DNA from: Rhizobium subbaraonis
Lineage (GTDB): Bacteria > Pseudomonadota > Alphaproteobacteria > Rhizobiales > Rhizobiaceae
Length of the DNA: 64,000 nucleotides
Reading direction: 5' to 3'
Assembly: GCF_900220975.1 (NCBI RefSeq)
Contig: NZ_OBQD01000008.1
Location: forward strand, 233,484 to 297,483
The notes under the pieces are model-generated. The model saw nothing but the letters and a program-made list of their open reading frames with translations. It had not been told where the DNA came from and did no database searches. Made by a program: the position numbers and the translations under genes. Positions 9,056-17,398 of the stretch are shown piece after piece (the first letter of the stretch is position 1; each line of letters opens with the position of its first letter).

Positions 9056-10225
9056 TCAAAGGCTGAGGAACTTTTCGACCACCGCATCGACCTCGGCGCT
9101 CTTCAGGCCGGCGATGTTGATGCGGGCAGAGCCGGGCATGTAGATCGCGTGCTCGGCGCGAAGCCGCAACACGTCCTCTTCGGCAAGCGGCAGCAGCGAG
9201 AACATGCCCTCCTGTTCGGCGACCGCTGTCAGGACCTGCCACCGGCGCGAAAGCCCGGCAGCGAGGCGTTGGCGGATCGAGGCGACACGGCCGCGCATCA
9301 CGTCGAGCTCCGCCATCCAGTCGGCCTTGAGCACGTCGTCTCCCAAGATCTCGCTGACGATCGCGGCCCCGTGGTCGGGCGGCATCGAGTAGGCGGTACG
9401 CGCCAGCGCGGCAAGGTTGGAGCGGGCCGAAAGGGCGATATCCCCTGTCGCCGTCACGGCGAACACCGCCCCGGTGCGTTCGCGGTAGAGGCCGAAATTC
9501 TTGGAGCAGGAAATCGCAAGCAGGGCCTCCGGGACGGCGTCTAGCACCGTGCAGAGGCCCGCCCGGTCCGCTTCCAGCCCCCTGCCGAAACCCTGATAGG
9601 CGCTGTCGATCAGCGGCAGCAGGCCGCGCTCGGCGATCAGCGTCGAAAGCGCGTGCCATTGGTCCGCAGTGAGAACGGCGCCGGTCGGATTGTGGCAGCT
9701 GGCATGCAGCAGCACCGCGTCCCCTTTCTCTGCCGTTTTCAGAGCCTCCATCATCTCGTCGAACAGGATCGACTGGGACGGAACGTCGAAGAACGGGTGC
9801 GAGACGACCTCCAGTCCGGCGACCTTGAAGATTGCCGGATGGTTCGGCCACGTCGGCACGCCGACCCAGATCCGTGTCACGCCCATGCGTGCCATCAGGT
9901 CCGCGGCAAGCCGCAAAGCGCCCGAGCCGCCGGGCGTCTGCAGGCTGGCGACGGCCCGGTCGCGTCCGGAAGGACCGGTCGTCAGCTCCCAGAGCCGTTC
10001 GAGGAACACGGGGTCGCCTTCGGGCCCGACATAGGATTTCGTCGCCTGGCCAGCGACAAGCCGGCGTTCGGCTTCCTTCACCGCGCGGAAGATCGGCGTC
10101 GCGCCCTCTTCGTCACGGTAGACGCCGACACCCAGATCCACCTTTCCGGCCCTGGCATCGGCGCGATAGAGCCCGATCAGGGCGAGAAGCGGATCATCGG
10201 GCTGGCGGTTGAGCGTTTCGAACAT
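9056..10225 (-). CDS. tyrB: Aromatic amino acid aminotransferase, TyrB/AspC family
   Basis: A 389-residue class I PLP-dependent aminotransferase that transfers amino groups between aromatic or dicarboxylic amino acids and 2-oxoglutarate. Visible are CHNPTGA (PLP-contacting Asn), DSAYQGFGRGL, and SCSKNFGLYRERTG with the PLP-binding lysine and conserved arginine. The start MFETLNRQPDDPLLALIGLY lies nine bases after AAGGGG. The specificity (aromatic against aspartate) cannot be settled by eye; TyrB is the usual annotation in Rhizobiaceae. Confidence 0.9.
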   Translation of the reverse strand: MFETLNRQPDDPLLALIGLYRADARAGKVDLGVGVYRDEEGATPIFRAVKEAERRLVAGQATKSYVGPEGDPVFLERLWELTTGPSGRDRAVASLQTPGGSGALRLAADLMARMGVTRIWVGVPTWPNHPAIFKVAGLEVVSHPFFDVPSQSILFDEMMEALKTAEKGDAVLLHASCHNPTGAVLTADQWHALSTLIAERGLLPLIDSAYQGFGRGLEADRAGLCTVLDAVPEALLAISCSKNFGLYRERTGAVFAVTATGDIALSARSNLAALARTAYSMPPDHGAAIVSEILGDDVLKADWMAELDVMRGRVASIRQRLAAGLSRRWQVLTAVAEQEGMFSLLPLAEEDVLRLRAEHAIYMPGSARINIAGLKSAEVDAVVEKFLSL

Positions 10226-10431
10226 GATGAGACCCCTTCGACTGGGTTTGGCTTGTGATCGTTTATGCGAAATCCGCCCCAATTTCGAGCCTGAACTTGC
10301 TGGACCGCACCTGTAATCCGGAGGGGGACGCTCATTCATTTTCGCCGACGGACCTGCGTCACGCGGTTGCGGCGAGGAAGGGGCTACCCTATGTTCTGCC
10401 TTGCCTGCGCGCCCCTGCGAAGGAAGGGCTG

Positions 10432-11289
10432 TTGAAGAAACTGAACGAAAAGATGAGCTCCGCCGCCCTGGCGGCGATCCGCAATCGCCGTGGGCACCGG
10501 CCGTTCTCCGCCAATCGCGACGGCGGCGACACCGTCATCGCCTCCTACAACGTCCATAAATGTGTCGGCGTCGATCGCAAGTTCGATCCGGACCGCGTGG
10601 CGGCTGTCATCTCGGAGATCGATGCCGATGTGATCGCGATCCAGGAAGCCGACAAACGCTTCGGCGCGCGCTCCGGCCTGCTGGATCTGACGGCGCTTGA
10701 GCGGGACTGTGGCCTCATCCCGGTTCCCATTATGACGCATTCGACCAGCGGCCACGGCTGGCATGGCAACATGCTGATGATCCGCAAGGGCACCGTCCTG
10801 AACGTGCGCCAGTTGAAACTGCCGGGCGTGGAGCCGCGCGGGGCGCTGGTGGTGAATTTCGATTTCCCCAATGGCAGGCTGCGCGTGGTCGCCGCCCATT
10901 TCGGCCTGCTCAAGCGGTCGCGGCAACTGCAGGCCAAGGCGGTGCTGGCCTCCGTGGCCCAGGAGGAGGAGATGCCGACCGTTTTGATCGGCGATCTCAA
11001 CGAATGGCGCGTCGGCCGTCGCTCCTCACTGTCGCCGCTCGCTCCCGTGTTCGATCCCGCTGCCGGCGCAGTTCCAAGCTTTCCCTCGCGCTTTCCCGTT
11101 CTGGCGCTGGATCGCGTGCTCGGCCACCCGCACGATCTCGTGGCCGCTGTCGAAGTTCACGACAGTCCGCTTGCCCGTGTCGCCTCCGATCACCTGCCGA
11201 TCAAGGCGCATATCGATCTTCAGTCGATCTGGGACCGTTCCTACGGCAACGCGCATCGCGTCGGGGCGACGGCGGAAGCGGTTCGGTAA
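10432..11289 (+). CDS. Endonuclease/exonuclease/phosphatase family protein
   Basis: A protein of the EEP fold: SYNVHKCVGVD (motif Asn), IQEAD (metal-binding Glu), GDLNEW (Asp/Asn pair) and SDHLPI (catalytic Asp-His) are all present in order. The family includes nucleases and phosphodiesterases, and the substrate here is unknown. Start choice is uncertain: a TTG at 10432 follows AAGGAAGGG at good spacing, an ATG at 10453 gives MSSAALAAI, and the frame stays open further upstream to 10255. The gene precedes, and converges with, a cardiolipin synthase, a pairing that may hint at a lipid-related role (inference). Confidence 0.85.
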   Translation: MKKLNEKMSSAALAAIRNRRGHRPFSANRDGGDTVIASYNVHKCVGVDRKFDPDRVAAVISEIDADVIAIQEADKRFGARSGLLDLTALERDCGLIPVPIMTHSTSGHGWHGNMLMIRKGTVLNVRQLKLPGVEPRGALVVNFDFPNGRLRVVAAHFGLLKRSRQLQAKAVLASVAQEEEMPTVLIGDLNEWRVGRRSSLSPLAPVFDPAAGAVPSFPSRFPVLALDRVLGHPHDLVAAVEVHDSPLARVASDHLPIKAHIDLQSIWDRSYGNAHRVGATAEAVR

Positions 11290-11300
11290 AGGGCGCGATC

Positions 11301-12761
11301 TCAAAGATAGGGCGAGCCCAGCCAGGTGATCCGCTCGATCAGCCGCCGCGAGAAGGGGCGTGCCCGCAGAGCCTGCAGGTTCACCTCCTTCGCCGTCCTG
11401 AGCGCTTTGCCGATGCGCGCTTCGATCTCGGCTGCGAAGAACGTGTCGAACACCTCGATGTCAATCTCGAAGTTCAGGCGTAGCGAGCGCGGATCGAGAT
11501 TGGAGGATCCGATGTAGGACCAGACCCCGTCGATGACTGTCAGCTTGGAATGGTTGAAGGCGCCGCCTGCGCGCCAGATCCTGCAGCCGGCCTTGAGCAA
11601 CTGGTCGAACTGCGCCGTCATTGCAAGATCGACCAGTTTGAGATTGTTGGTCCCGGGGACGACGATGTCGATGGCCACGCCGCGGCGCGCCGCCGTCGCA
11701 AGCGCGCTGATCAGGTCTCTCTCAGGCAGGAAATAGGGCGACATGATCCGGATACGGCTCTTGGCGACCGAGATCGCCCCCATCAGCATGCGCTGGTTGG
11801 CTTCGAGGCTGCTGTCGGGGCCGGAAGAGACGGCGCGCGCGAACAGCGCGGCGTTGGGCTCAGCCTTCGGCGGCGCCAGTTGCCATGCCTCGCCATCGAG
11901 CGCGGCGCCGCCGGAAAATCGCCAGTCCTCGTAGGCAACGTGGAAGATATCGCCGACAATCGGTCCTTCCGCGCGGAAGTGCGTGTCCTTGGCTTCGTCA
12001 TCGCCGGAAAATTCGCGGGCGAACGCAGCGCGTATGTTGAGCCCCCCGGTGAAGGCGACGGCGCCGTCGACGATCAGGATCTTCCTGTGCGTCCGAAGAT
12101 TGGCGTAGGGCAGCCGCAGTCCCATGACGATGTTGCCGTTGAAGACGCGGGTGGAGACGCCGCCCTGTTTGAGCGTCTGCATGATGCTGGGCGTCGAATA
12201 GCGGGCACCGACCGCGTCGATCAGCACATGCACCTTCACCCCGCGCGCCACCGCTGCTGAAAGGGCGGAGGCAAACCGCAAACCCATGCCGTCGCGGTCG
12301 AAGATGTAGGTTTCGAGCAGGATGCTGCGCCGGGCTCCGTTGATCGCATCGAGCATCGCCGTATAGGCGATGTCGCCGGTTTCCAGAACCGCGATGCGGT
12401 TTCCGGAGGTCAGCGCGAAGCGGCTGACATTGTCGCCCAAGTGCTTCATCGCCGAAAGGGCGCCGCCGTAGCGGCTGTAGACTGTCTCTCCGGACACGTC
12501 GTGATGAACGGTGTGGTGGCCCTTCCTGGTGATCGCGCCGGCTCGCTGCAGCGTCAGCGTCTTGCGCCGGATCCGGTTGATGCCGACGACGTAGTAGATG
12601 ACCGCGCCAAGGATCGGCGACAGCAGGATGACGCCGACCCAGCCGATCGCTGCGCGCACCTCTTCCTTGGTCATCGTCGCGTGGATTGCAGCCGGTGTGC
12701 CGAGCACGATCGAAAGCACGACCAGGACATGCGGCCAGTAGTCGGAGATCGTCTGCAGCAT
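11301..12761 (-). CDS. cls: Cardiolipin synthase, phospholipase D family
   Basis: A 486-residue enzyme condensing two phosphatidylglycerols into cardiolipin. It has two N-terminal transmembrane segments (about 8-28 and 38-60) and two HKD motifs, HRKILIVDG and HSKLTVIDG, each followed by GG or GSS, which form the two-part active site. Length and layout are those of bacterial ClsA. GGCGGAACGG precedes the ATG as a ribosome-binding site. Confidence 0.93.
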   Translation of the reverse strand: MLQTISDYWPHVLVVLSIVLGTPAAIHATMTKEEVRAAIGWVGVILLSPILGAVIYYVVGINRIRRKTLTLQRAGAITRKGHHTVHHDVSGETVYSRYGGALSAMKHLGDNVSRFALTSGNRIAVLETGDIAYTAMLDAINGARRSILLETYIFDRDGMGLRFASALSAAVARGVKVHVLIDAVGARYSTPSIMQTLKQGGVSTRVFNGNIVMGLRLPYANLRTHRKILIVDGAVAFTGGLNIRAAFAREFSGDDEAKDTHFRAEGPIVGDIFHVAYEDWRFSGGAALDGEAWQLAPPKAEPNAALFARAVSSGPDSSLEANQRMLMGAISVAKSRIRIMSPYFLPERDLISALATAARRGVAIDIVVPGTNNLKLVDLAMTAQFDQLLKAGCRIWRAGGAFNHSKLTVIDGVWSYIGSSNLDPRSLRLNFEIDIEVFDTFFAAEIEARIGKALRTAKEVNLQALRARPFSRRLIERITWLGSPYL

Positions 12762-12902
12762 TCCGTTCCGCCGGTCACCATCTGAAGGTTGAACGCTATT
12801 GTCCCTCCACCTTAGCGTATCGGCAAAGAAAATCAGTATCGATTTTAAGGAGGGATTGCGCGCAGATTCAACGTCTTATCACGCCGACCTGCGCGCGGGG
12901 GC

Positions 12903-13973
12903 TCAGTCTTCCAGCGTTCCAGGGGCGCGATCGGCGCGGGTGCGTTCGCGGCAGGCAATCTTCATTAGGTCGTCGCCGCGGCGCACGAACCGGTCGGAGG
13001 TCCGCGTCGCGATCAGACCGGGCTGGGCGGCCCGAACCTCGATCGAACCGTCAGCAAACCCCGGCCGTGTCACGAGCGTTGCAAGCAGGTCGCCAGCCTC
13101 GATCGTGTCGCCGATGTCACGGTGGAACAGCACCGTGCCAGGCTCCATCGCCCGCACCATCTCGATGTTGTCGAGGGGAACGGCCGGTCCGGAAAATGCC
13201 TGAGCGGGCAGCAGCGGCCCGCCTTGTGGCGTGGCGATCACGCCGCGCGCGACGAGAAAGTTAAACAGCCCATCGGCGTCTTTTGTTGCACTCTCAGGAT
13301 AGACGTCGCGCCGCCCGCGCAACTCGACGGTAGCCGCCAGCCGTCCCGGAACGGAGGCCTGCTTCTCGCCGCCCTGGCGCTTGAAGGCATAGCCGACTGC
13401 CTCCTCAAACGCGGTGCTTTCGCCGTCCGACAGGAACACCGCTTCCATCGAAAGCGCATTCGCAAGATCTGCCGCCTCTGGCCAGAAGGCCTCGTCGATA
13501 TAGGCGTATTGCACGGATTCGTCGTCGCAATGAAGGTCCAGCACCAGTTCGGCGCCGAGCGCCATGTGAAGCAACGTCCGCTTCAGCCGGTTCACCGCCG
13601 TCTGCTGATCGAAGTCCTTCAGGAGCCCGTCCCGCTCCGAAAGGGGGACGAGCGGAAAATCGCGGTTGAAATTTGTGCGCGAGGCTAGATCAAAGCGGCC
13701 CTGCATCTCGCCGAAATGCGCCTGTGCCGCGCCGATCGGATTGGCCTGCGGCACGATGGTGATATCGCCCAGGACGGCGCCGGCCGCTTCCGCCTCGCGC
13801 AGCCGCGCGCAAAGGAAGTGGATGAGAGCCGTGCCCGGCAGCTCGTTCGAATGCAGTGCCGCCTGGATGTAGACCTTCGGCGCATCCGCAACGGTGCCGG
13901 TGAAACGCAGCACGGGAAGCCGCCATTCGAGGCCGGGCGTGTCGCCGGCAAGGGTGATCTCGGTAACGTCCAC
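12903..13973 (-). CDS. Succinylglutamate desuccinylase/aspartoacylase family hydrolase
   Basis: A 356-residue zinc carboxypeptidase-like deacylase (M14/AspA fold). Zinc ligands are visible in HSNELPG (His and Glu) and LDLHCD (His), and a biotinyl/lipoyl-like C-terminal domain contains GDTIEAGDLLATL. I choose the GTG start at 13973, five bases after GAGGAG, rather than the TTG at 13988. The acyl substrate is unknown; such genes are often annotated as N-deacylases of ectoine-like or amino-acid substrates, for which there is no context here. Confidence 0.85.
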   Translation of the reverse strand: MDVTEITLAGDTPGLEWRLPVLRFTGTVADAPKVYIQAALHSNELPGTALIHFLCARLREAEAAGAVLGDITIVPQANPIGAAQAHFGEMQGRFDLASRTNFNRDFPLVPLSERDGLLKDFDQQTAVNRLKRTLLHMALGAELVLDLHCDDESVQYAYIDEAFWPEAADLANALSMEAVFLSDGESTAFEEAVGYAFKRQGGEKQASVPGRLAATVELRGRRDVYPESATKDADGLFNFLVARGVIATPQGGPLLPAQAFSGPAVPLDNIEMVRAMEPGTVLFHRDIGDTIEAGDLLATLVTRPGFADGSIEVRAAQPGLIATRTSDRFVRRGDDLMKIACRERTRADRAPGTLED

Positions 13974-14119
13974 GATGTCTCCTCGCAAAGTCTTTTGCCG
14001 CGGTTATGGGGATTGATTGCAATCGGTGCAAGTCCGCACGCATTTTTCGAGCGCCCGGAATCGGGTTGAACTGGCGCCGGCAAGGGACGATCTTAGGTAA
14101 ACGAAGCGGAGCCTGGATC

Positions 14120-14680
14120 ATGTCGAGCGCGTGCAGCTACCTGATCTTTGAAACGGCAGGCGGTCCTTGCGGCATCGCCTGGAGCCGCACCGGCGTCCTG
14201 CGCTTCCAGCTGCCGGCCGACGATCCAGAGACGACACGGCGTCTGCTTATGCGCCGGTTGCCGTCCGCCGAGCCGGCGGATCCGGCACCTGCCATCGCCG
14301 AGGCCGTCGCGATGGTCCGGCGCTATTTCGCCGGCGAAGCGGTCGATTTCTCCGGCGTCCCGCTCGACCTTGCCGGCCAGAGCCCTTTCTTCACGGCGAT
14401 CTATGGTGCCGCCCGGCGTGTCGCCTGGGGGCAGACGACGACCTACGGCGCCCTTGCCCGTGACCTCGGCGCCGGTCCCGAAGCCGCGCGCGACGTCGGC
14501 CAGGCCATGGCCAAGAACCCCGTCGCGCTCATCATCCCCTGCCATCGCGTGCTCGCCGCCGGAGGCAAGGTCGGCGGCTTCTCCGCCCCCGGCGGCGCCG
14601 GCTCAAAGCTCAGGATGCTGGCGCTGGAGGGCATCACCTTTGCCCCGCGGGAGCCGGCACAGCAGACGTTCGGGTTCTAG
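14120..14680 (+). CDS. ogt: Methylated-DNA--protein-cysteine S-methyltransferase
   Basis: Suicide repair protein that moves alkyl groups from O6-alkylguanine to its own cysteine. The active site IIPCHRVLAAGGKVGGFS and the DNA-binding VAWGQTTTYGALA helix-turn-helix are clear in a protein of 186 residues. The start MSSACSYLIFE is preferred over an upstream ATG with no homology. Gene symbol ogt or ada-C-terminal type cannot be separated by eye. Confidence 0.93.
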   Translation: MSSACSYLIFETAGGPCGIAWSRTGVLRFQLPADDPETTRRLLMRRLPSAEPADPAPAIAEAVAMVRRYFAGEAVDFSGVPLDLAGQSPFFTAIYGAARRVAWGQTTTYGALARDLGAGPEAARDVGQAMAKNPVALIIPCHRVLAAGGKVGGFSAPGGAGSKLRMLALEGITFAPREPAQQTFGF

Positions 14681-14707
14681 CCGGGCTGGGGCGCGCCGGC
14701 CAGCCTG

Positions 14708-14733
14708 TCCGGTTCCAGGATCACAGAACCGGA
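14708..14733. terminator. Hairpin between convergent genes
   Basis: TCCGGTTC (14708-14715) and GAACCGGA (14726-14733) are perfectly complementary around a 10-base loop, between the ends of the methyltransferase and MFS genes. No T tract is seen, so it may be a weak bidirectional terminator. Confidence 0.4.
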
Positions 14734-14761
14734 AGGACCCCGCCATCATCGACCATTGGTC

Positions 14762-15958
14762 TTACCTCCGCGCCGCTGGAAAGCCGTGGCGCTTAGCCGC
14801 CCAAACCACGGCCAGCGTTGGGACCAGCAGCGCCAGCAGTGCGGGCGAGAACGCGGAGACGCCGAAGAGACCCAGCAGAGCGCCGCCGATGATGCCGCCG
14901 CCCGCAATCGCCATGTTCCAGGCCGTGACCAGCATCGACTGTGCCACATCGGCCGCCTCCCCAGCCGTCTTTGCGATGGCTGTCTGGAACAGTGTCGCAG
15001 CGCCTCCGTAGGCCAAGCCCCAGGCCGCCGTTGCGGCATAGATGACGCTGGGTATTTCGCCTGTCACTCCAAAGGCCAAGGCTGACAGGCCGAACAAGAC
15101 GGTACTGGAAAGCGTCAGCGCACGCAGATGACGATCAATCAGTACGCCGATGATCCAGATGCCCAGCAGAGACGTGACGCCGAACACCAGCAGCACCAGA
15201 TCCGTCCGTTCGGCCATGCCTGCCACCGTGAGGAACGGGGCGATGTAGGTATAGAGGATGTTGTGAGCCAGCACGAAGGCCAGCACCGCAAACAGCACCG
15301 GGCGCACGCCGGCCACGGTAAACACATGCCCCAGCGAGAGCCTCTTGCCCGCTGCCTGTCCCGCAAAGTCCGGCACCGTGATGCGCACCCACACCATGAG
15401 CACCAGCGCCAGCCCGCTCATGATGCCGAAGCACATCCGCCAGCCCACAAGGTTTCCGAGGAAAGTGCCGGCAGGTACGCCAAGCGAGAGCGCCAATGGC
15501 GTGCCCACCATGGCAATGGCAATGGCTCGGCCCTTCTGGTGCTCGGGCACCATGCGCGCGGCATAGCCCGCCAGCAGTGCCCATAGCAGCCCGGCCGACA
15601 CTCCCGCCAGGAAACGCGCCACCATCGTCAGAACATAGCTGCCGGAAAACGTCGTGACAGTGTTGGCGACGGCGAAACCCGCGATGGCGGCCAGCAGCAA
15701 CGGGCGGCGACGCGCGCCCTGCGTGGCGGCGGTCAGCGGAATCGCCGCCACCAGCGAACCGATGGCATAGAACGTGACCAGTTGCCCGGCCAGTGCCTCG
15801 GAAATCTCCAGACCGGCACTGATCTGCGGCAGCAGGCCCGCTGGCAGGGCTTCGGTCAGGATCGTGACAAAGCCTGCCATTGCCAGTGCCAGCAGCGATG
15901 CCATGGGAAGGCGTGCGGCCTGTGCGCCGCTATCGAGAGTCGTTGTCGAAATTGCCAT
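14762..15958 (-). CDS. MFS efflux transporter, DHA1/AraJ type
   Basis: A 398-residue drug:proton antiporter-like protein with 12 predicted membrane segments. The MFS motif A-like region between segments 2 and 3 (TQGARRRP) and the motif C-like GTPLALSLGVPAG in segment 5 mark it as an exporter of the sugar-efflux/chloramphenicol-resistance type. The start MAISTTTLDSG is downstream of AAGGCAG. It diverges from a LysR-type gene that probably regulates it. The substrate is unknown. Confidence 0.88.
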   Translation of the reverse strand: MAISTTTLDSGAQAARLPMASLLALAMAGFVTILTEALPAGLLPQISAGLEISEALAGQLVTFYAIGSLVAAIPLTAATQGARRRPLLLAAIAGFAVANTVTTFSGSYVLTMVARFLAGVSAGLLWALLAGYAARMVPEHQKGRAIAIAMVGTPLALSLGVPAGTFLGNLVGWRMCFGIMSGLALVLMVWVRITVPDFAGQAAGKRLSLGHVFTVAGVRPVLFAVLAFVLAHNILYTYIAPFLTVAGMAERTDLVLLVFGVTSLLGIWIIGVLIDRHLRALTLSSTVLFGLSALAFGVTGEIPSVIYAATAAWGLAYGGAATLFQTAIAKTAGEAADVAQSMLVTAWNMAIAGGGIIGGALLGLFGVSAFSPALLALLVPTLAVVWAAKRHGFPAARR

Positions 15959-16031
15959 GAATCTGCCTTTTCGGGTGCCGACGGCGTGCGCAACTGGCAC
16001 TCAACCGGCACGAATTGAAGTAGGCCGTCAT

Positions 16032-16048
16032 ATTGAGGTGTTCCCAAT
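16032..16048. promoter_or_regulatory. Candidate LysR-type operator in the MFS/LysR divergent region
   Basis: ATTGAGGTGTTCCCAAT is a partial inverted repeat (ATTG-N9-CAAT) in the 150-base AT-rich interval between the divergent genes, where LysR regulators usually bind. CAAT and ATTG fragments recur just to the right. The assignment rests on position and symmetry only. Confidence 0.35.
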
Positions 16049-16108
16049 GCAAGACAATAATGCCAATGTTCAAAACATATCGGACAAATATTCTTAAATA
16101 GCGGAACC

Positions 16109-17041
16109 ATGGACTCTCTCAATGGCATCTCGTTCTTCGTGCAGGCGGCTGAGACCCGCAGTTTTTCCAAGGCGGGGCGCATCCTCGGCGTATCCTCGTC
16201 GGCTGTGGGCAAAAGCGTGTGCCGATTGGAAGAGCGCTTGGGCGTGCGCCTGTTTCACCGCAGCACGCGCAGCATCACGCTGACCGCCGAGGGCGCGCTA
16301 TTCCTTGAACGCTGCCGGCGCATCCTGTGCGAAGTCGAAGCAGCCGAGTTGGAACTCTCCGAGACGCAGCAAGCGCCGCGGGGGCGGCTGCGCATCAGCC
16401 TGCCCCTGGTCGGGATGCTGGTCGTGCCCGCGATCACTGCCTTCATGCGTCGCTATCCAGCCATCGAGTTGGACGTGGATTTCTCGGATCGTTTGGTGGA
16501 CGTGATCGAGGAAGGCTTCGACGTGGTGGTGCGTACCGGCCAACCGACCGACTCGCGCCTCATGTCTCGCCCGGTGGGCAGCTACCGGCTGATACTGGTC
16601 GCCTCGCCGGACTACCTGGCGAGACACGGAATGCCCGAGGTTCCCGCTGATCTGGAGTGTCACGCCTGCTTGCAGCACAAGTTTCCCTCAACCGGAAAAC
16701 TGGAGCCGTGGCCGTTGAAGGGCACGGAAGGCGCGCCGGAACCGACGCTGCCGATATCTATGGTGTGCAACACATCCGCTGCCTTGATGGACGTGGCGGT
16801 GGCGGGCCTGGGCATCGCGTGCCTGCCGGACTTCATGGTGCGTCGGGCCATTGAACGGGGCCAACTGGTTTCGGTACTGGACGCGCATGTCGAGCACCAG
16901 GGAACCTTCTGGCTGCTTTGGCCGTCGAGCAAGCATCTGGCACCGAAACTGCGCGTTTTCATCGACTTCATGGTCGAGGCGCTTTTTGCAGAAAAGGCGG
17001 TGGCACCGGCCAAGGCCAGAGCCACTGCCCCTTCTTTCTAG
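16109..17041 (+). CDS. LysR-family transcriptional regulator
   Basis: A 310-residue LTTR with an N-terminal winged helix-turn-helix (about 1-60; FSKAGRILGVSSSAVGKSV recognition region) and a C-terminal ligand-binding domain (about 90-295). It resembles the CrgA/DsdC-like group of repressors/activators of neighbouring exporters. It is divergent from the MFS gene, the classical arrangement for local control. It is the last chromosomal gene before the ICE attachment remnant. Confidence 0.9.
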   Translation: MDSLNGISFFVQAAETRSFSKAGRILGVSSSAVGKSVCRLEERLGVRLFHRSTRSITLTAEGALFLERCRRILCEVEAAELELSETQQAPRGRLRISLPLVGMLVVPAITAFMRRYPAIELDVDFSDRLVDVIEEGFDVVVRTGQPTDSRLMSRPVGSYRLILVASPDYLARHGMPEVPADLECHACLQHKFPSTGKLEPWPLKGTEGAPEPTLPISMVCNTSAALMDVAVAGLGIACLPDFMVRRAIERGQLVSVLDAHVEHQGTFWLLWPSSKHLAPKLRVFIDFMVEALFAEKAVAPAKARATAPSF

Positions 17042-17398
17042 TGGTTCAACGGCCGTAGGGCCGGGTCTATGCCGGTCGCAGCATCATTCCCACTCGATTA
17101 TTGATTGGCAGCATAACGCCTTGAAATATCGTCATTAAAAATATTTTTCGCGGCGATATACCGTCAGCCATCCCGGCAAAACCGCTGGCTTTTGAAATTA
17201 TTGGATTTTTCCGGAATACCCCGAAAAACCGTACTTTCGGGATCTATCGTCAAGCGAGGAACGCAGGAAACAATCCGACTCGATCCGTGCATCCCGCCGA
17301 TTTCACTACGTAGTCCTATCATCAAAGCCGTCGATTGTCACTGGACCGTCGCGCGTGGGACGGAAGTGAGAACATGGCTACGATCAAAGCAAGCAGCG
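17042..17398. other. Gene-free junction between chromosome and ICE
   Basis: No credible gene. The interval is AT-richer than either side (notably 17120-17240) and contains the guaA-end-like sequence at 17084-17098. No tRNA or clear terminator is seen. The composition and the attachment-like core fit the left boundary of an integrated element, after which the first gene (a helicase) runs toward the junction. Confidence 0.6.
17084..17098 (-). repeat. guaA 3'-end fragment: probable ICE attachment site (attL/attR)
   Basis: The minus strand reads ATCGAGTGGGAATGA, which translates Ile-Glu-Trp-Glu-stop, the invariant end of GMP synthetase GuaA. No guaA gene precedes it, so it is an isolated attachment core. 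Rhizobial ICEs, including the tripartite Mesorhizobium elements, are known to integrate at the guaA 3' end through a dedicated integrase. The orientation predicts that intact guaA lies beyond the right end of the window on the minus strand. Confidence 0.7.

Noticed and set aside
14762..17041. MFS/LysR pair as part of the ICE cargo
   Set aside because: They lie left of the guaA-like core, outside the inferred boundary, although separate horizontal acquisition cannot be excluded.
17042..17398. tRNA gene as the integration site
   Set aside because: No cloverleaf or CCA-like end could be found in the interval; the guaA core explains the site better.
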